Of a stretch of 5,771 bases of DNA, positions 1 through 5,771 are shown piece after piece. Position numbers and translations under genes: made by a program. The notes under the pieces were generated by a model. The model saw nothing but the letters and a program-made list of their open reading frames with translations, was not told where the DNA came from and searched no databases. Within the stretch, counting starts at the first letter, position 1; every line of letters begins with the position of its first letter. The DNA is taken from contig DMPG01000026.1 in the NCBI GenBank assembly GCA_003456055.1, positions 3,438-9,208 of the forward strand, written 5' to 3'. Source of the stretch: Bacteroidota bacterium (lineage in GTDB: Bacteria; Bacteroidota; Ignavibacteria; UBA10030; UBA8401).

Positions 1-1
1 A

Positions 2-889
2 TATATAAAGTCATCAATAGGAATTGCGCCAAATATCTTTCTTGCAAAAACTGCATCGGATATGCAAAAACCGAACGGTCTTGTCGTAATAGAGCAGAAA
101 GATCTACCCGCAATTTTGTTTTCGTTGGAATTGAATGATCTAACCGGCATTGGCAGAAATATGACGAAACGATTGTATCGAAATGGCATCTATACTGTTG
201 AGCAACTTTGGAATGCTGAAAGGGAAATATTGCACAAAGTGTGGGGAGGAATTGAGGGAGATCGGATGTTTGAAAAACTTCGCGGAATTGAAGTACCACT
301 CCCTGAAACGCATCACACAACTATCGGTCATTCACACGTCTTGGCTCCGGCAGAACGGAATATGGAAAGTGCCGCAGCGGTGATGCATAGAATACTGCAA
401 AAAGCAGCTATGCGTTTACGAAAACTTGGATATCGAACATCTATGATCGTTGCGAGTATTCGATTCTATGACAAAAAAGACTGGACGGACGATATTACCA
501 TCAGTGAAACTTCTGATACATTACAAATGACCAATGCGTTAACGGTACTTCTAGAACGAAAACCAATAATAAAAGAAAAACCGCTTCAAGTTGGGGTTAC
601 GTTATTACATCTGACGCCGGAGAAAGAACACACCCGTTCCATGTTTGACAATGAAGATCGTTCTTCGGCGTTGTTCTCTGCTGTCGATGAATTGAATCTG
701 CGATTTGGGAAAGCGGCGTTGTATTTCGGAGGAGCACATACGGCGTTGGAGTCATCTCCGGCAAAAATTGCCTTCAATCATATTCCTGATATTGAAATTG
801 AAGATGGAAAAGGGGGGAGAGCGAAGAAGAAAAAGAAGAAGCCGCAAAGGGAGCCGAAAGGGTTTGATGATGAAAATGAAATCGTATAA
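2..889 (+). CDS. dinB: Y-family translesion DNA polymerase (DinB/Pol IV-like), 5' partial
   Basis: This is the C-terminal 295 residues of a Y-family DNA polymerase, which copies past damaged template bases. The frame is open from base 2. The residues before the first ATG (62) read SIGIAPNIFLAKTASDMQKP, the conserved end of the palm domain, so ATG 62 is an internal Met and not the start. After the palm end come the thumb helix-hairpin-helix (LTGIGRNMTKRLYRNGI, encoded about 140-190) and the little-finger domain (about 320-750), ending in LRFGKAALYFGG. The catalytic Asp/Glu residues would lie upstream of the window. The usual Lys in the 'NK.LAK' motif is Ile here, while the second Lys is kept. 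The tail is strongly basic (a run of six Lys, about 823-842) and then acidic. I see no obvious beta-clamp-binding motif at the extreme C-terminus. The family is secure; the exact subfamily (DinB versus ImpB/MucB-like) is not. Confidence 0.93.
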   Translation, partial: YIKSSIGIAPNIFLAKTASDMQKPNGLVVIEQKDLPAILFSLELNDLTGIGRNMTKRLYRNGIYTVEQLWNAEREILHKVWGGIEGDRMFEKLRGIEVPLPETHHTTIGHSHVLAPAERNMESAAAVMHRILQKAAMRLRKLGYRTSMIVASIRFYDKKDWTDDITISETSDTLQMTNALTVLLERKPIIKEKPLQVGVTLLHLTPEKEHTRSMFDNEDRSSALFSAVDELNLRFGKAALYFGGAHTALESSPAKIAFNHIPDIEIEDGKGGRAKKKKKKPQREPKGFDDENEIV

Positions 890-921
890 CGATTATTTGA
901 TTTAGAATTGTTTAATTTAAA

Positions 922-941
922 AATACTCAAATCTGAGTATT
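922..941. other. Perfect 8-bp inverted repeat with 4-base loop
   Basis: AATACTCA and TGAGTATT are exact reverse complements around the loop AATC, 33 bases after the polymerase stop codon. The stem is A/T-rich. It is preceded by A-rich sequence and followed by TTGACTTTACT, not a clean T run, so it is at best a weak terminator for the polymerase gene. It could equally be an operator-like palindrome for whatever is transcribed downstream. The hairpin is seen directly; its function is a guess. Confidence 0.4.
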
Positions 942-998
942 GACTTTACTATGATGTTACGGCAAATTGCTTAAAGAAAATTTAGATAGAGAAGTAAT

Positions 999-1134
999 AT
1001 GAAAAAATAATATTTGTTGCAATAACGTAACATTACAAGTTTATGATCTACTTGGGAAAGAAATTGCTTTATTAGTTATACTAATTACAGGCAAGACAAA
1101 TAAAGAGACACGAACATTGATGGTAATAAAGTAA
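999..1134 (+). pseudogene. Relic of a T9SS-exported protein gene (start plus truncated sorting domain)
   Basis: ATG at 999 reads M-K-K-stop. One extra A in the A run would restore MKKIIFVA, a typical start of a Bacteroidota signal peptide. From 1024 another frame reads NVTLQVYDLLGKEIALLV and then, without a break in frame, ILITGKTNKETRTLMVIK, ending at TAA 1132-1134. These two pieces match the beginning and end of a T9SS type A sorting domain, where the full form has about 25-30 residues between them (Gly-rich turn, then ASG-type YFY strand). The relic therefore seems to have lost the whole mature protein and the middle of the sorting domain, plus one base near the start. Its stop codon overlaps the ribosome-binding site of the next gene. 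The homology is by eye and the segment is short. Confidence 0.6.
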
Positions 1135-1138
1135 GGAG
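1133..1138 (+). promoter_or_regulatory. Ribosome-binding site of the propeller gene
   Basis: AAGGAG lies 7 bases before ATG 1146 and fixes that start. It overlaps the TAA of the upstream gene relic (1132-1134), which suggests the relic gene and the propeller gene were once closely coupled. Confidence 0.75.
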
Positions 1139-1145
1139 TTATACA

Positions 1146-2432
1146 ATGAAACAATTCTTCGTGACAATATTTTTGTTGATTATTGCATTATTACAAATCA
1201 ATGCCCAAACCTATGGCTGGAAGAAGATTGCAACGCTCAACGGAGCAGGAAGAATATTTTTTATTGATTCTGTTCACGGATGGGCAAGTGGTGGTAGCGA
1301 TGCAATATATCGTACTACTGATGGGGGGGCAACATGGGCTTCGTATCCAGGAGTAAATGCATTTGGAATCTATTCAATTTCATTTGCCGATACATTATAT
1401 GGCTGGTGTGTTGGGAGTGATGGCGCATATGGGAGAATAATTCACACAACCAATGGAGGAAAAACTTGGGAGTTTCAATTGGAGAAATTTCGACGTTTTT
1501 ATCTTAATGTTTTTGCTGCTTCTATATTAAAAAATATTACGGCAGGTCAAACTAAAAACCAAATAACACCCGATACAGGAAAAATAATACAGACAACTGA
1601 TTCAGGAAAAAGCTGGACAGAAACAACACCATTTGACAGTAGCGTTGTTTATAACAAAATACAATTCCTTGATTCGCTCAATGGGTTTATTTGGGGTAAG
1701 CCACCTTTGCGAACACGAGACGGCGGCAAAACATGGCAAGCATTGCCTCAAGATGACCGAATAGAATCGCCATCATTTATTGATACGCTTCGTGGTTGGG
1801 GAGGGTACAGTTATGGAATGTTTCATACAATAGATGGAGGAATGAGTTGGAAATTTCAATCGTTTCTTGATCAACCAGACCAGTTATCAATAAATGATGT
1901 TGATTTTACTGACAGCCTCAATGGATGGGCATTTGGGTTTCAATTTTATCAAGGGGTAGTATTAGATGCTATTTATCGAACAATTGATGGTGGTAATAAT
2001 TGGTACCGCGAAGAAGTTGGGCTATCTCAATCTGGAAGTACAGCAGAAATTAGTCATGCGCAAATGCTGAATAAGAATCTTGGATGGGCTGTCTGTAGTA
2101 ATGGAAGTGTTCTAAAATATCAAATTATCACATCGGTAGTAGAAAAACTTTCGGAACAACGACCGAAAACATTTATCCTTCGGCAAAATTATCCAAACCC
2201 ATTCAATCCAATTACAACAATAGAATATGAATTACAAAAACACCAAACAGTAACGCTATTTATAACAGATGCGCTTGGAAAAAGAATTGAAACGATATTG
2301 AACAATACATTCCAGGAGGCAGGGGCGTATCGTGTAAAGTTCGATGGAAGATTAATGGCAAGCGGAATATATTTTTATACGATACTAACAGAAACATTTT
2401 CCGACACAAAACAAATGATCCTTATTAAATAA
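1146..2432 (+). CDS. Secreted YCF48/BNR-type beta-propeller protein with T9SS sorting domain
   Basis: This 428-residue exported protein has a signal peptide at residues 1-20 (MKQFF, a hydrophobic run, then INA before Gln21). The body holds six Asp-box-like motifs of the form (I/F)(Y/H)(R/T)T.(D/N)(G/S)GK.W, with their Trp residues at 64, 107, 157, 197, 235 and 286. Between them are 'GWASGG' and 'GWCVGSDG' type blade strands. This pattern is typical of YCF48-like and sialidase/BNR propellers. No sialidase catalytic set is evident, so it is more likely a binding or structural protein than an enzyme. Residues 345-428 are a complete type A sorting domain: NYPNPFNP, TVTLFITDALGKRIETIL, a Gly-rich turn, ASGIYFY and the terminal TKQMILIK. 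T9SS would remove this domain after outer-membrane passage. A good Shine-Dalgarno sequence supports the start. The next gene begins 15 bases downstream, so an operon is likely. The ligand is unknown. Confidence 0.9.
   Translation: MKQFFVTIFLLIIALLQINAQTYGWKKIATLNGAGRIFFIDSVHGWASGGSDAIYRTTDGGATWASYPGVNAFGIYSISFADTLYGWCVGSDGAYGRIIHTTNGGKTWEFQLEKFRRFYLNVFAASILKNITAGQTKNQITPDTGKIIQTTDSGKSWTETTPFDSSVVYNKIQFLDSLNGFIWGKPPLRTRDGGKTWQALPQDDRIESPSFIDTLRGWGGYSYGMFHTIDGGMSWKFQSFLDQPDQLSINDVDFTDSLNGWAFGFQFYQGVVLDAIYRTIDGGNNWYREEVGLSQSGSTAEISHAQMLNKNLGWAVCSNGSVLKYQIITSVVEKLSEQRPKTFILRQNYPNPFNPITTIEYELQKHQTVTLFITDALGKRIETILNNTFQEAGAYRVKFDGRLMASGIYFYTILTETFSDTKQMILIK
2179..2429 (+). other. T9SS type A C-terminal sorting domain (within the propeller CDS)
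   Basis: This stretch encodes the last 84 residues of the propeller protein. In order it has the NYPNPFNP entry motif, a 'VTLFITDALGKRI' strand pair, an AGAYRVKFDG turn, ASGIYFY, and the final basic K-x-M-hydrophobic-K end. In Bacteroidota and relatives this immunoglobulin-like domain targets proteins to the PorU-containing type IX machinery. It is the intact reference against which the upstream relic (1024-1134) can be compared. Confidence 0.9.
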
Positions 2433-2434
2433 CT

Positions 2435-2441
2435 ATAGGAG
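2435..2441 (+). promoter_or_regulatory. Ribosome-binding site of the large interrupted gene
   Basis: ATAGGAG sits 6 bases before ATG 2448, in the 15-base gap after the propeller stop. It supports this start and translation from a shared transcript. Confidence 0.7.
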
Positions 2442-2447
2442 CCTGTT

Positions 2448-3632
2448 ATGAAAAAAATGAAACTATTTTCTGCAATTTTTTTTCTGTTCATTACAACTCT
2501 TTTCTGTAAGGAAAATCCGTGGGGGGTTCTTTCGAAACCAAATCCTACGGCGACAGTACCTTTAGCATGGACACGCTATGCCATTGAAGGATATGCACTA
2601 CCGACAAGCATTAAACCGGGGGAAACAATAAAAATTTATGTAAGCGTATGCGACAGCGGCACACAACACAAAAACTATACGCTTAAAATATTCCGTGTTC
2701 CAGATACCGCGAATGCACTCTATACGTCATCAGTTATTGCCGGAAGATTTTATTATCTTCACGATTCTGTCGGTGGTCTTATCGGCATTAGAGATACTTT
2801 ACGTAGACCGGTGGATTTTAAAAATGGGTGTACAAAGTATTGGGACTCAACCGCCGTTTCAATTTCCAATACATCCAACTGGCAAAGCGGATTATATTAT
2901 GCTCAGTTAGAACATCAATCGTCTTCCGTTTCACAAAAAAAATATTATGCACCGTTCGTTGTTCGTGCATTAAATCCCGGAACAACATCAAAAATTCTAT
3001 TTAAATACGATTTTACAACCAATCAGGCATACAACTTTTGGGGAGGTGGTTCACTCTATTCAAATTCACAAGATGGTTCATTGATTGTTAGCGACACAAT
3101 TGCCATAGACAGACCCATGTGGTTCGCGCTAAGTCAATCAATAAAATTTGGATATGCAAATGACTTCATTAAAACATTAGAAGATAGCGGAATGGTTATG
3201 GAGTATTGCAATAATATTGATATTGACAGTTCTGGTTTGGGGTTATCTTTTCTTTCTGCCTATAAAACACTTGTTCTCTGGCAGCATGATGAATATTGGA
3301 GTTCTGACGAACGTAATAATACCGAAAAATTCATGGGAAGGATTCAAAATGTGAGTTCTCATGGCAATCTTGCACGTTTTGCGCAAAACACTTGTTATTG
3401 GAGAATAAGTTGGTTGAATTTTGCACATTTACAGCTTTCATGCGATAAATGGTGGAACTCAATTGCATATTCTCAAACGAGTCGCTTTCGAGACATAGAT
3501 TCCACAAATCCTGAAGGAAAATTTCTCGGTTCGCAGTATGAGCATTATTATAATGATGGTGAAACTGAAATGCCATCGGATAGTGTGATAACCCCATCTC
3601 ATTGGATTTTTCGAGGATTAGGATTGAATTAG
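2448..3632 (+). CDS. N-terminal fragment: signal peptide and N,N-dimethylformamidase beta-subunit-like domain
   Basis: This 394-residue fragment ends at TAG. It starts with a basic, hydrophobic signal peptide (MKKMKLFSAIFFLFITT...). Cys20 follows 'TLF', which is a poor lipobox, so lipoprotein status is doubtful. A beta-sandwich-like part follows (GYALPTSIKPGETIKIYVSV, about 48-67), then 'NWQSGLYYAQL' (from 144) and 'FVVRA' (from 170). Next come the family hallmarks 'QAYNFWGG' (Tyr195) and 'LVLWQHDEYW' (His280, Glu282). In characterised dimethylformamidase, as I recall, the mononuclear iron is held by two Tyr and one Glu, with a nearby His in an H-x-E motif; Tyr195, Glu282 and His280 are plausible counterparts. 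The substrate cannot be inferred, since most relatives of this fold are uncharacterised. The domain is incomplete at the stop and its missing end is encoded in frame immediately after it, so this fragment alone is unlikely to fold normally. Confidence 0.8.
   Translation: MKKMKLFSAIFFLFITTLFCKENPWGVLSKPNPTATVPLAWTRYAIEGYALPTSIKPGETIKIYVSVCDSGTQHKNYTLKIFRVPDTANALYTSSVIAGRFYYLHDSVGGLIGIRDTLRRPVDFKNGCTKYWDSTAVSISNTSNWQSGLYYAQLEHQSSSVSQKKYYAPFVVRALNPGTTSKILFKYDFTTNQAYNFWGGGSLYSNSQDGSLIVSDTIAIDRPMWFALSQSIKFGYANDFIKTLEDSGMVMEYCNNIDIDSSGLGLSFLSAYKTLVLWQHDEYWSSDERNNTEKFMGRIQNVSSHGNLARFAQNTCYWRISWLNFAHLQLSCDKWWNSIAYSQTSRFRDIDSTNPEGKFLGSQYEHYYNDGETEMPSDSVITPSHWIFRGLGLN
3630..3632 (+). other. In-frame TAG interrupting the DMFase-like domain
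   Basis: The codon follows Asn394 in 'FRGLGLN' and precedes 'GDTLGYGFND'. Relatives of this fold typically have an uninterrupted 'GTGL..GD' segment here. A single-base change from CAG, AAG or GAG would create it. No ATG or Shine-Dalgarno sequence follows closely, so efficient restart is unlikely. Confidence 0.8.
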
Positions 3633-4985
3633 GGTGATACGCTTGGGTATGGATTTAACGACGGTGGACGTTGGTACGGTTTACTCGGAACTGAATTAGA
3701 TAATACCACACAAACATACGGTAAATCAGATTACCCAACAACAATATTAGCAAAGCGATATGTGCGAAGTCATAAAGACGGGGGTGGAACCGAATTGGTT
3801 TTACATCAAATGATGTATTATGAAGATACAACAACTAATGCGCGTGTATATGGCTTGGGTTCCGGTGCTTTATCCAATGCACTGTATCCTTACGAAGGAA
3901 ACGATCGGTGGAAAATTCAGCAAATGGTTGTGAATATTATGAGCCATTTCTCTGAAAAGAAATATATTGGAAATGTGTATACACCAATTTCAAATCCATT
4001 GGAATGGAGCAGTAATATTAGCCTTGATGGATATGTTAGAATTCTTCCAAATAAAAAACTGCTTATAACTGGATCCCCAACCGTAACAATAGATAGTATT
4101 CTTTTAATTGATGGAGAATTAGAAATAAATGGGAATGTTACAGTCGCAGGCGCAGGAAGTCTGAACATTAATCCAACAGGCAAATTACGTTTAAAAGAAA
4201 ATTCGACATTCACTATTAATCCAGCAACATTTATCATGGAAGCTGGTAGTTCAATTATTTATGAATCGGGTGCAAAACTTGTCGTAAAGAATGCGACAAT
4301 AAAAAATAATGCAACACTTACCGTAAGCAGTGGTGGAGAGTTGGATATTTCGTCAGGTGGAACGCTCAGGTTTGGATCAAACAGCAATGTATATTCCTAT
4401 GGAAAAGTTCTTGCCACAAATGCAACATTTACCTCTCTTTCTGGAAATAGCGCCGGTAGTTGGGGCAATATAAAATTCGAGAATGTGACTTTGATGGGGA
4501 CAAACTTAAATTATTGTAAAATTGAAAAAGGAGGAGAAGTGCAATGCATTAATGGTGCAGATGTGTTTGTTCAAAATTCAGTATTTCGAAAAATGAATAG
4601 AGCGGTTTATTTCAATAATTCTGCCCCATGGATTCTTGGTAATGATATCGACAGTATGTCGTTGCATGCGATTGAAGGAACAACAAATTATCAAGAAACC
4701 TCTGTTTATTGGAACACAATAAAGAGAGGATATGCGTCTCAAAATTATGCGGGGATATTATTCAAGAGTACAGGAGGGAATATCATTGAAAATAAAATCG
4801 AAGGCTTTAATGTTGGAATGTTCTTTAATGGTGGTTCGAGTCCGGACTTTAATCAAGGAAACGACAACAATCCAAATCCAAACAATAAAATTACGAATAA
4901 TTATACCGGTGTAGAGGTTGCGTATGGAAGTAATCCCAATATGGGCGATGCTGAAGATTATGTAAATGGAAATAATTCAATCTAA
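3633..4985 (+). CDS. Middle fragment: end of DMFase-like domain and right-handed beta-helix
   Basis: This frame continues from the TAG to the TAA. Residues just after the TAG (GDTLGYGFNDGGRWYGLLGT, then RSHKDGGGTELVLHQMMYYE and DRWKIQQMVVNIMSHF, ending near 3953) complete the DMFase-like domain. The first usable start codon is GTG 3762, but it has no Shine-Dalgarno sequence and lies inside that domain, so a separate gene starting there is improbable. From about 3980 the sequence becomes short beta strands with Asn/Gly turns: SGGELDISSGGTLRFGSNSN, 'VFVQNSVFRKMNRAVYFNNSAPWILGN' type coils, 'GGNIIENKIEGF' and 'NNKITNNYTGVEV'. This is a right-handed parallel beta-helix of the NosD/pectate-lyase-like kind, usually binding or cleaving polysaccharide. 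No catalytic residues can be assigned. The TAA cuts the last coils. Confidence 0.75.
   Translation, partial: GDTLGYGFNDGGRWYGLLGTELDNTTQTYGKSDYPTTILAKRYVRSHKDGGGTELVLHQMMYYEDTTTNARVYGLGSGALSNALYPYEGNDRWKIQQMVVNIMSHFSEKKYIGNVYTPISNPLEWSSNISLDGYVRILPNKKLLITGSPTVTIDSILLIDGELEINGNVTVAGAGSLNINPTGKLRLKENSTFTINPATFIMEAGSSIIYESGAKLVVKNATIKNNATLTVSSGGELDISSGGTLRFGSNSNVYSYGKVLATNATFTSLSGNSAGSWGNIKFENVTLMGTNLNYCKIEKGGEVQCINGADVFVQNSVFRKMNRAVYFNNSAPWILGNDIDSMSLHAIEGTTNYQETSVYWNTIKRGYASQNYAGILFKSTGGNIIENKIEGFNVGMFFNGGSSPDFNQGNDNNPNPNNKITNNYTGVEVAYGSNPNMGDAEDYVNGNNSI
4983..4985 (+). other. In-frame TAA interrupting the beta-helix
   Basis: The codon follows 'NGNNSI' and precedes 'GNSYRNIYARNGSDVLAENN'. Beta-helix coils commonly read 'NSI.GN...IYA...S.V.AENNWWG' without a break. 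TCA, CAA, AAA or GAA could give TAA by one change. The frame then stays open for 262 codons to the window edge. Confidence 0.8.
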
Positions 4986-5771
4986 GGTAATAGTTATCGC
5001 AATATTTATGCACGAAATGGAAGTGATGTACTGGCTGAGAACAATTTTTTTGGATGTGCCAGCCCAAATAACTTTTCCGATGGTAGCTCATCCATTAGTA
5101 CAGAATCAATTTTAACGGAAGATCCGTTTGGAGAAGAAGATTGTCAAAAAATGACCGCGCAAATTGCAGAAGCCCAAATAGTTATTCCATTACCCTCTGT
5201 AACAAGGGTAACCTTATTGAAAGAGTTTGCTAAAGGGTTGAAGTTTAAGAAAGAAAAGAACTTAACAGCAGCAACAGAACATTTCAAGACAATGTATGCA
5301 TCGGGGCAATTAGCAACAGCATCTTTATCACAATTAGCAACACTGTATAATGATACGGTTGATTATGGTGTTTATGATTTTCTTGCGGGTCAAAAAAATG
5401 TGCCATCAGAACATCAAAACATAATTTTGACGATGCTTGCAAAACTGAATAATCGTCGAGGCGATGTTGCAGTATCAAAACAGTTATTTGACGAGATCAT
5501 TTCTCAATATCCGAACTCAAATGAAGCAAAAGATGCACGTTTCCAGAAGTTTTATATTGCATTGCATCAGGAAAAAAATAAAGAAGCGGCTTCGCAAATA
5601 CTTAAAGATTTATCTGACCGCTATTTGGGAGAAGAAATAGCATCACTGAAATATCTCTATGAAACTGCAGTTTTTGATATCCCAGAATCAGAATTCAATC
5701 GTTCTGTACTAAAGAAATTACCGGGTCAAAAACAATCACAAACTGCATTATCACATCCTTTGCAATTTGAA
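4986..5771 (+). CDS. C-terminal fragment: last beta-helix coil and TPR-like helices, 3' partial
   Basis: There are 262 open codons after the TAA, running off the window. The first part (GNSYRNIYARNGSDVLAENN, then FFGCASPNNFSDG) closes the beta-helix. An Asp/Glu-rich linker (LTEDPFGEEDC) ends near 5145. From about 5205 the sequence is helical, with TPR-like features: 'LLKEFAKGLKFKKEKNLTAA', 'RRGDVAVSKQLFDEIISQYP', and 'AKDARFQKFYIALHQEKNKE' followed by 'AASQILKDLSDRYLGEEIAS'. The pattern 'A...F..I...YPNS..A.DA.F' is typical of Sel1/TPR-type solenoids in exported Bacteroidota proteins. The first in-frame ATG is 5151, with only a distant purine-rich stretch (5130-5140) before it, so an independent start there is weakly supported. 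The fragment is best read as the continuation of the gene that begins at 2448. Confidence 0.7.

Larger units (their letters stand above)
890..1145. other. Intergenic region holding a hairpin and a gene relic
   Basis: This 256-base gap separates the polymerase from the exported propeller. It contains the inverted repeat at 922-941 and the decayed cargo gene at 999-1134, so little of it is plain spacer. A promoter for the downstream genes must lie here or within the relic if they are not co-transcribed with the polymerase. A TTGACT at 940-945 has no convincing -10 partner, and I found no exact Bacteroidota-type TAnnTTTG element. I therefore call no promoter. Confidence 0.5.
2448..5771 (+). pseudogene. 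Large exported DMFase-like / beta-helix / TPR-like protein gene with two in-frame stops, 3' partial
   Basis: A single frame runs 1108 codons from ATG 2448 to the window end, interrupted only by TAG (codon 395, 3630-3632) and TAA (codon 846, 4983-4985). Protein-like sequence continues directly across both. The first stop falls inside the N,N-dimethylformamidase-like domain, between 'FRGLGLN' and 'GDTLGYGFNDGG'. The second falls inside a beta-helix coil, between 'NGNNSI' and 'GNSYRNIYARNGSD'. Read-through order is: signal peptide 1 to about 20; DMFase-like domain about 35-505; right-handed beta-helix about 510-885; TPR-like helices about 915-1108, continuing outside. A T9SS sorting domain beyond the window is expected but not seen. 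No frameshift is present, so inactivation (if real) is recent. Sequencing error or programmed readthrough are alternatives. The three fragments are listed separately. Confidence 0.8.

Noticed and set aside
62..889. A complete polymerase gene starting at ATG 62
   Set aside because: The codons before it encode the conserved SIGIAPN..LAK..SD motif in the same frame, so the gene enters from outside the window.
2490..2510. Lipobox around Cys20 of the large gene
   Set aside because: The residue before the Cys is Phe, not Gly, Ala or Ser, so lipid attachment is doubtful.
3331..4237. Reverse-strand open frames at 3331-3597 and 3917-4237
   Set aside because: They lie opposite well-supported domain sequence, have no recognisable motifs or Shine-Dalgarno sequences, and look like shadows.
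3762..4985. An independent gene starting at GTG 3762
   Set aside because: The start lacks a ribosome-binding site and sits inside a domain that begins upstream of the TAG. The Val is an ordinary internal residue.
5151..5771. An independent TPR-protein gene starting at ATG 5151
   Set aside because: The frame is open and beta-helix-like right back to the TAA at 4983, and the purine-rich stretch is too far from the ATG to be convincing.
2448..5771. Genome-wide stop reassignment (TAA and TAG read as an amino acid)
   Set aside because: The polymerase and propeller genes stop at TAA exactly where their families end, which argues against recoding of TAA.
1..5771. CRISPR arrays, tRNA or rRNA genes, insertion sequences
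   Set aside because: I saw no regularly spaced repeats, cloverleaf-like segments, transposase motifs or terminal inverted repeats.

Overview
The window is AT-rich. All coding capacity I can support lies on the + strand. The likely source is a member of the Bacteroidota/Chlorobiota/Ignavibacteriota group. The main reason is a complete type IX secretion (T9SS) C-terminal sorting domain of the 'NYPNPFNP...ASGIYFY...' kind on the second gene, plus a decayed copy of the same domain upstream of it. Signal peptides and A/T-rich codon use fit that placement, but the phylum is an inference.

Layout. (1) Positions 2-889 hold the 3' part of a Y-family (DinB-like) translesion DNA polymerase whose catalytic N-terminus lies outside the window. 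(2) Positions 890-1145 look like a spacer, but they hold a perfect 8-bp hairpin (922-941) and the relic of a T9SS cargo gene (about 999-1134): a frameshifted signal-peptide start joined to an internally deleted sorting domain. (3) Positions 1146-2432 hold an intact secreted YCF48/BNR-type beta-propeller with six Asp-box-like motifs and a sorting domain. (4) Only 15 bases later, one reading frame starts at 2448 and runs to the window end (5771), broken only by a TAG at 3630-3632 and a TAA at 4983-4985. Read through, it encodes a very large exported protein: signal peptide, N,N-dimethylformamidase beta-subunit-like domain, right-handed beta-helix, and a TPR-like helical region that continues past the window.

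Interpretation. Genes 3 and 4 look like an operon of envelope or secreted proteins, unrelated to the DNA-repair gene upstream. The most notable point is the doubly interrupted giant gene. Homology-like sequence continues in the same frame across both stops with no frameshift, so simple annotation would report three unrelated 'hypothetical' proteins. A recent pseudogene (or sequencing error) is the plainest reading. Stop-codon readthrough is possible but unsupported, because the two stops differ and the neighbouring genes end normally at TAA. The decayed cargo gene upstream suggests that this locus gains and loses T9SS cargo genes. I did not find a clearly new biological system.
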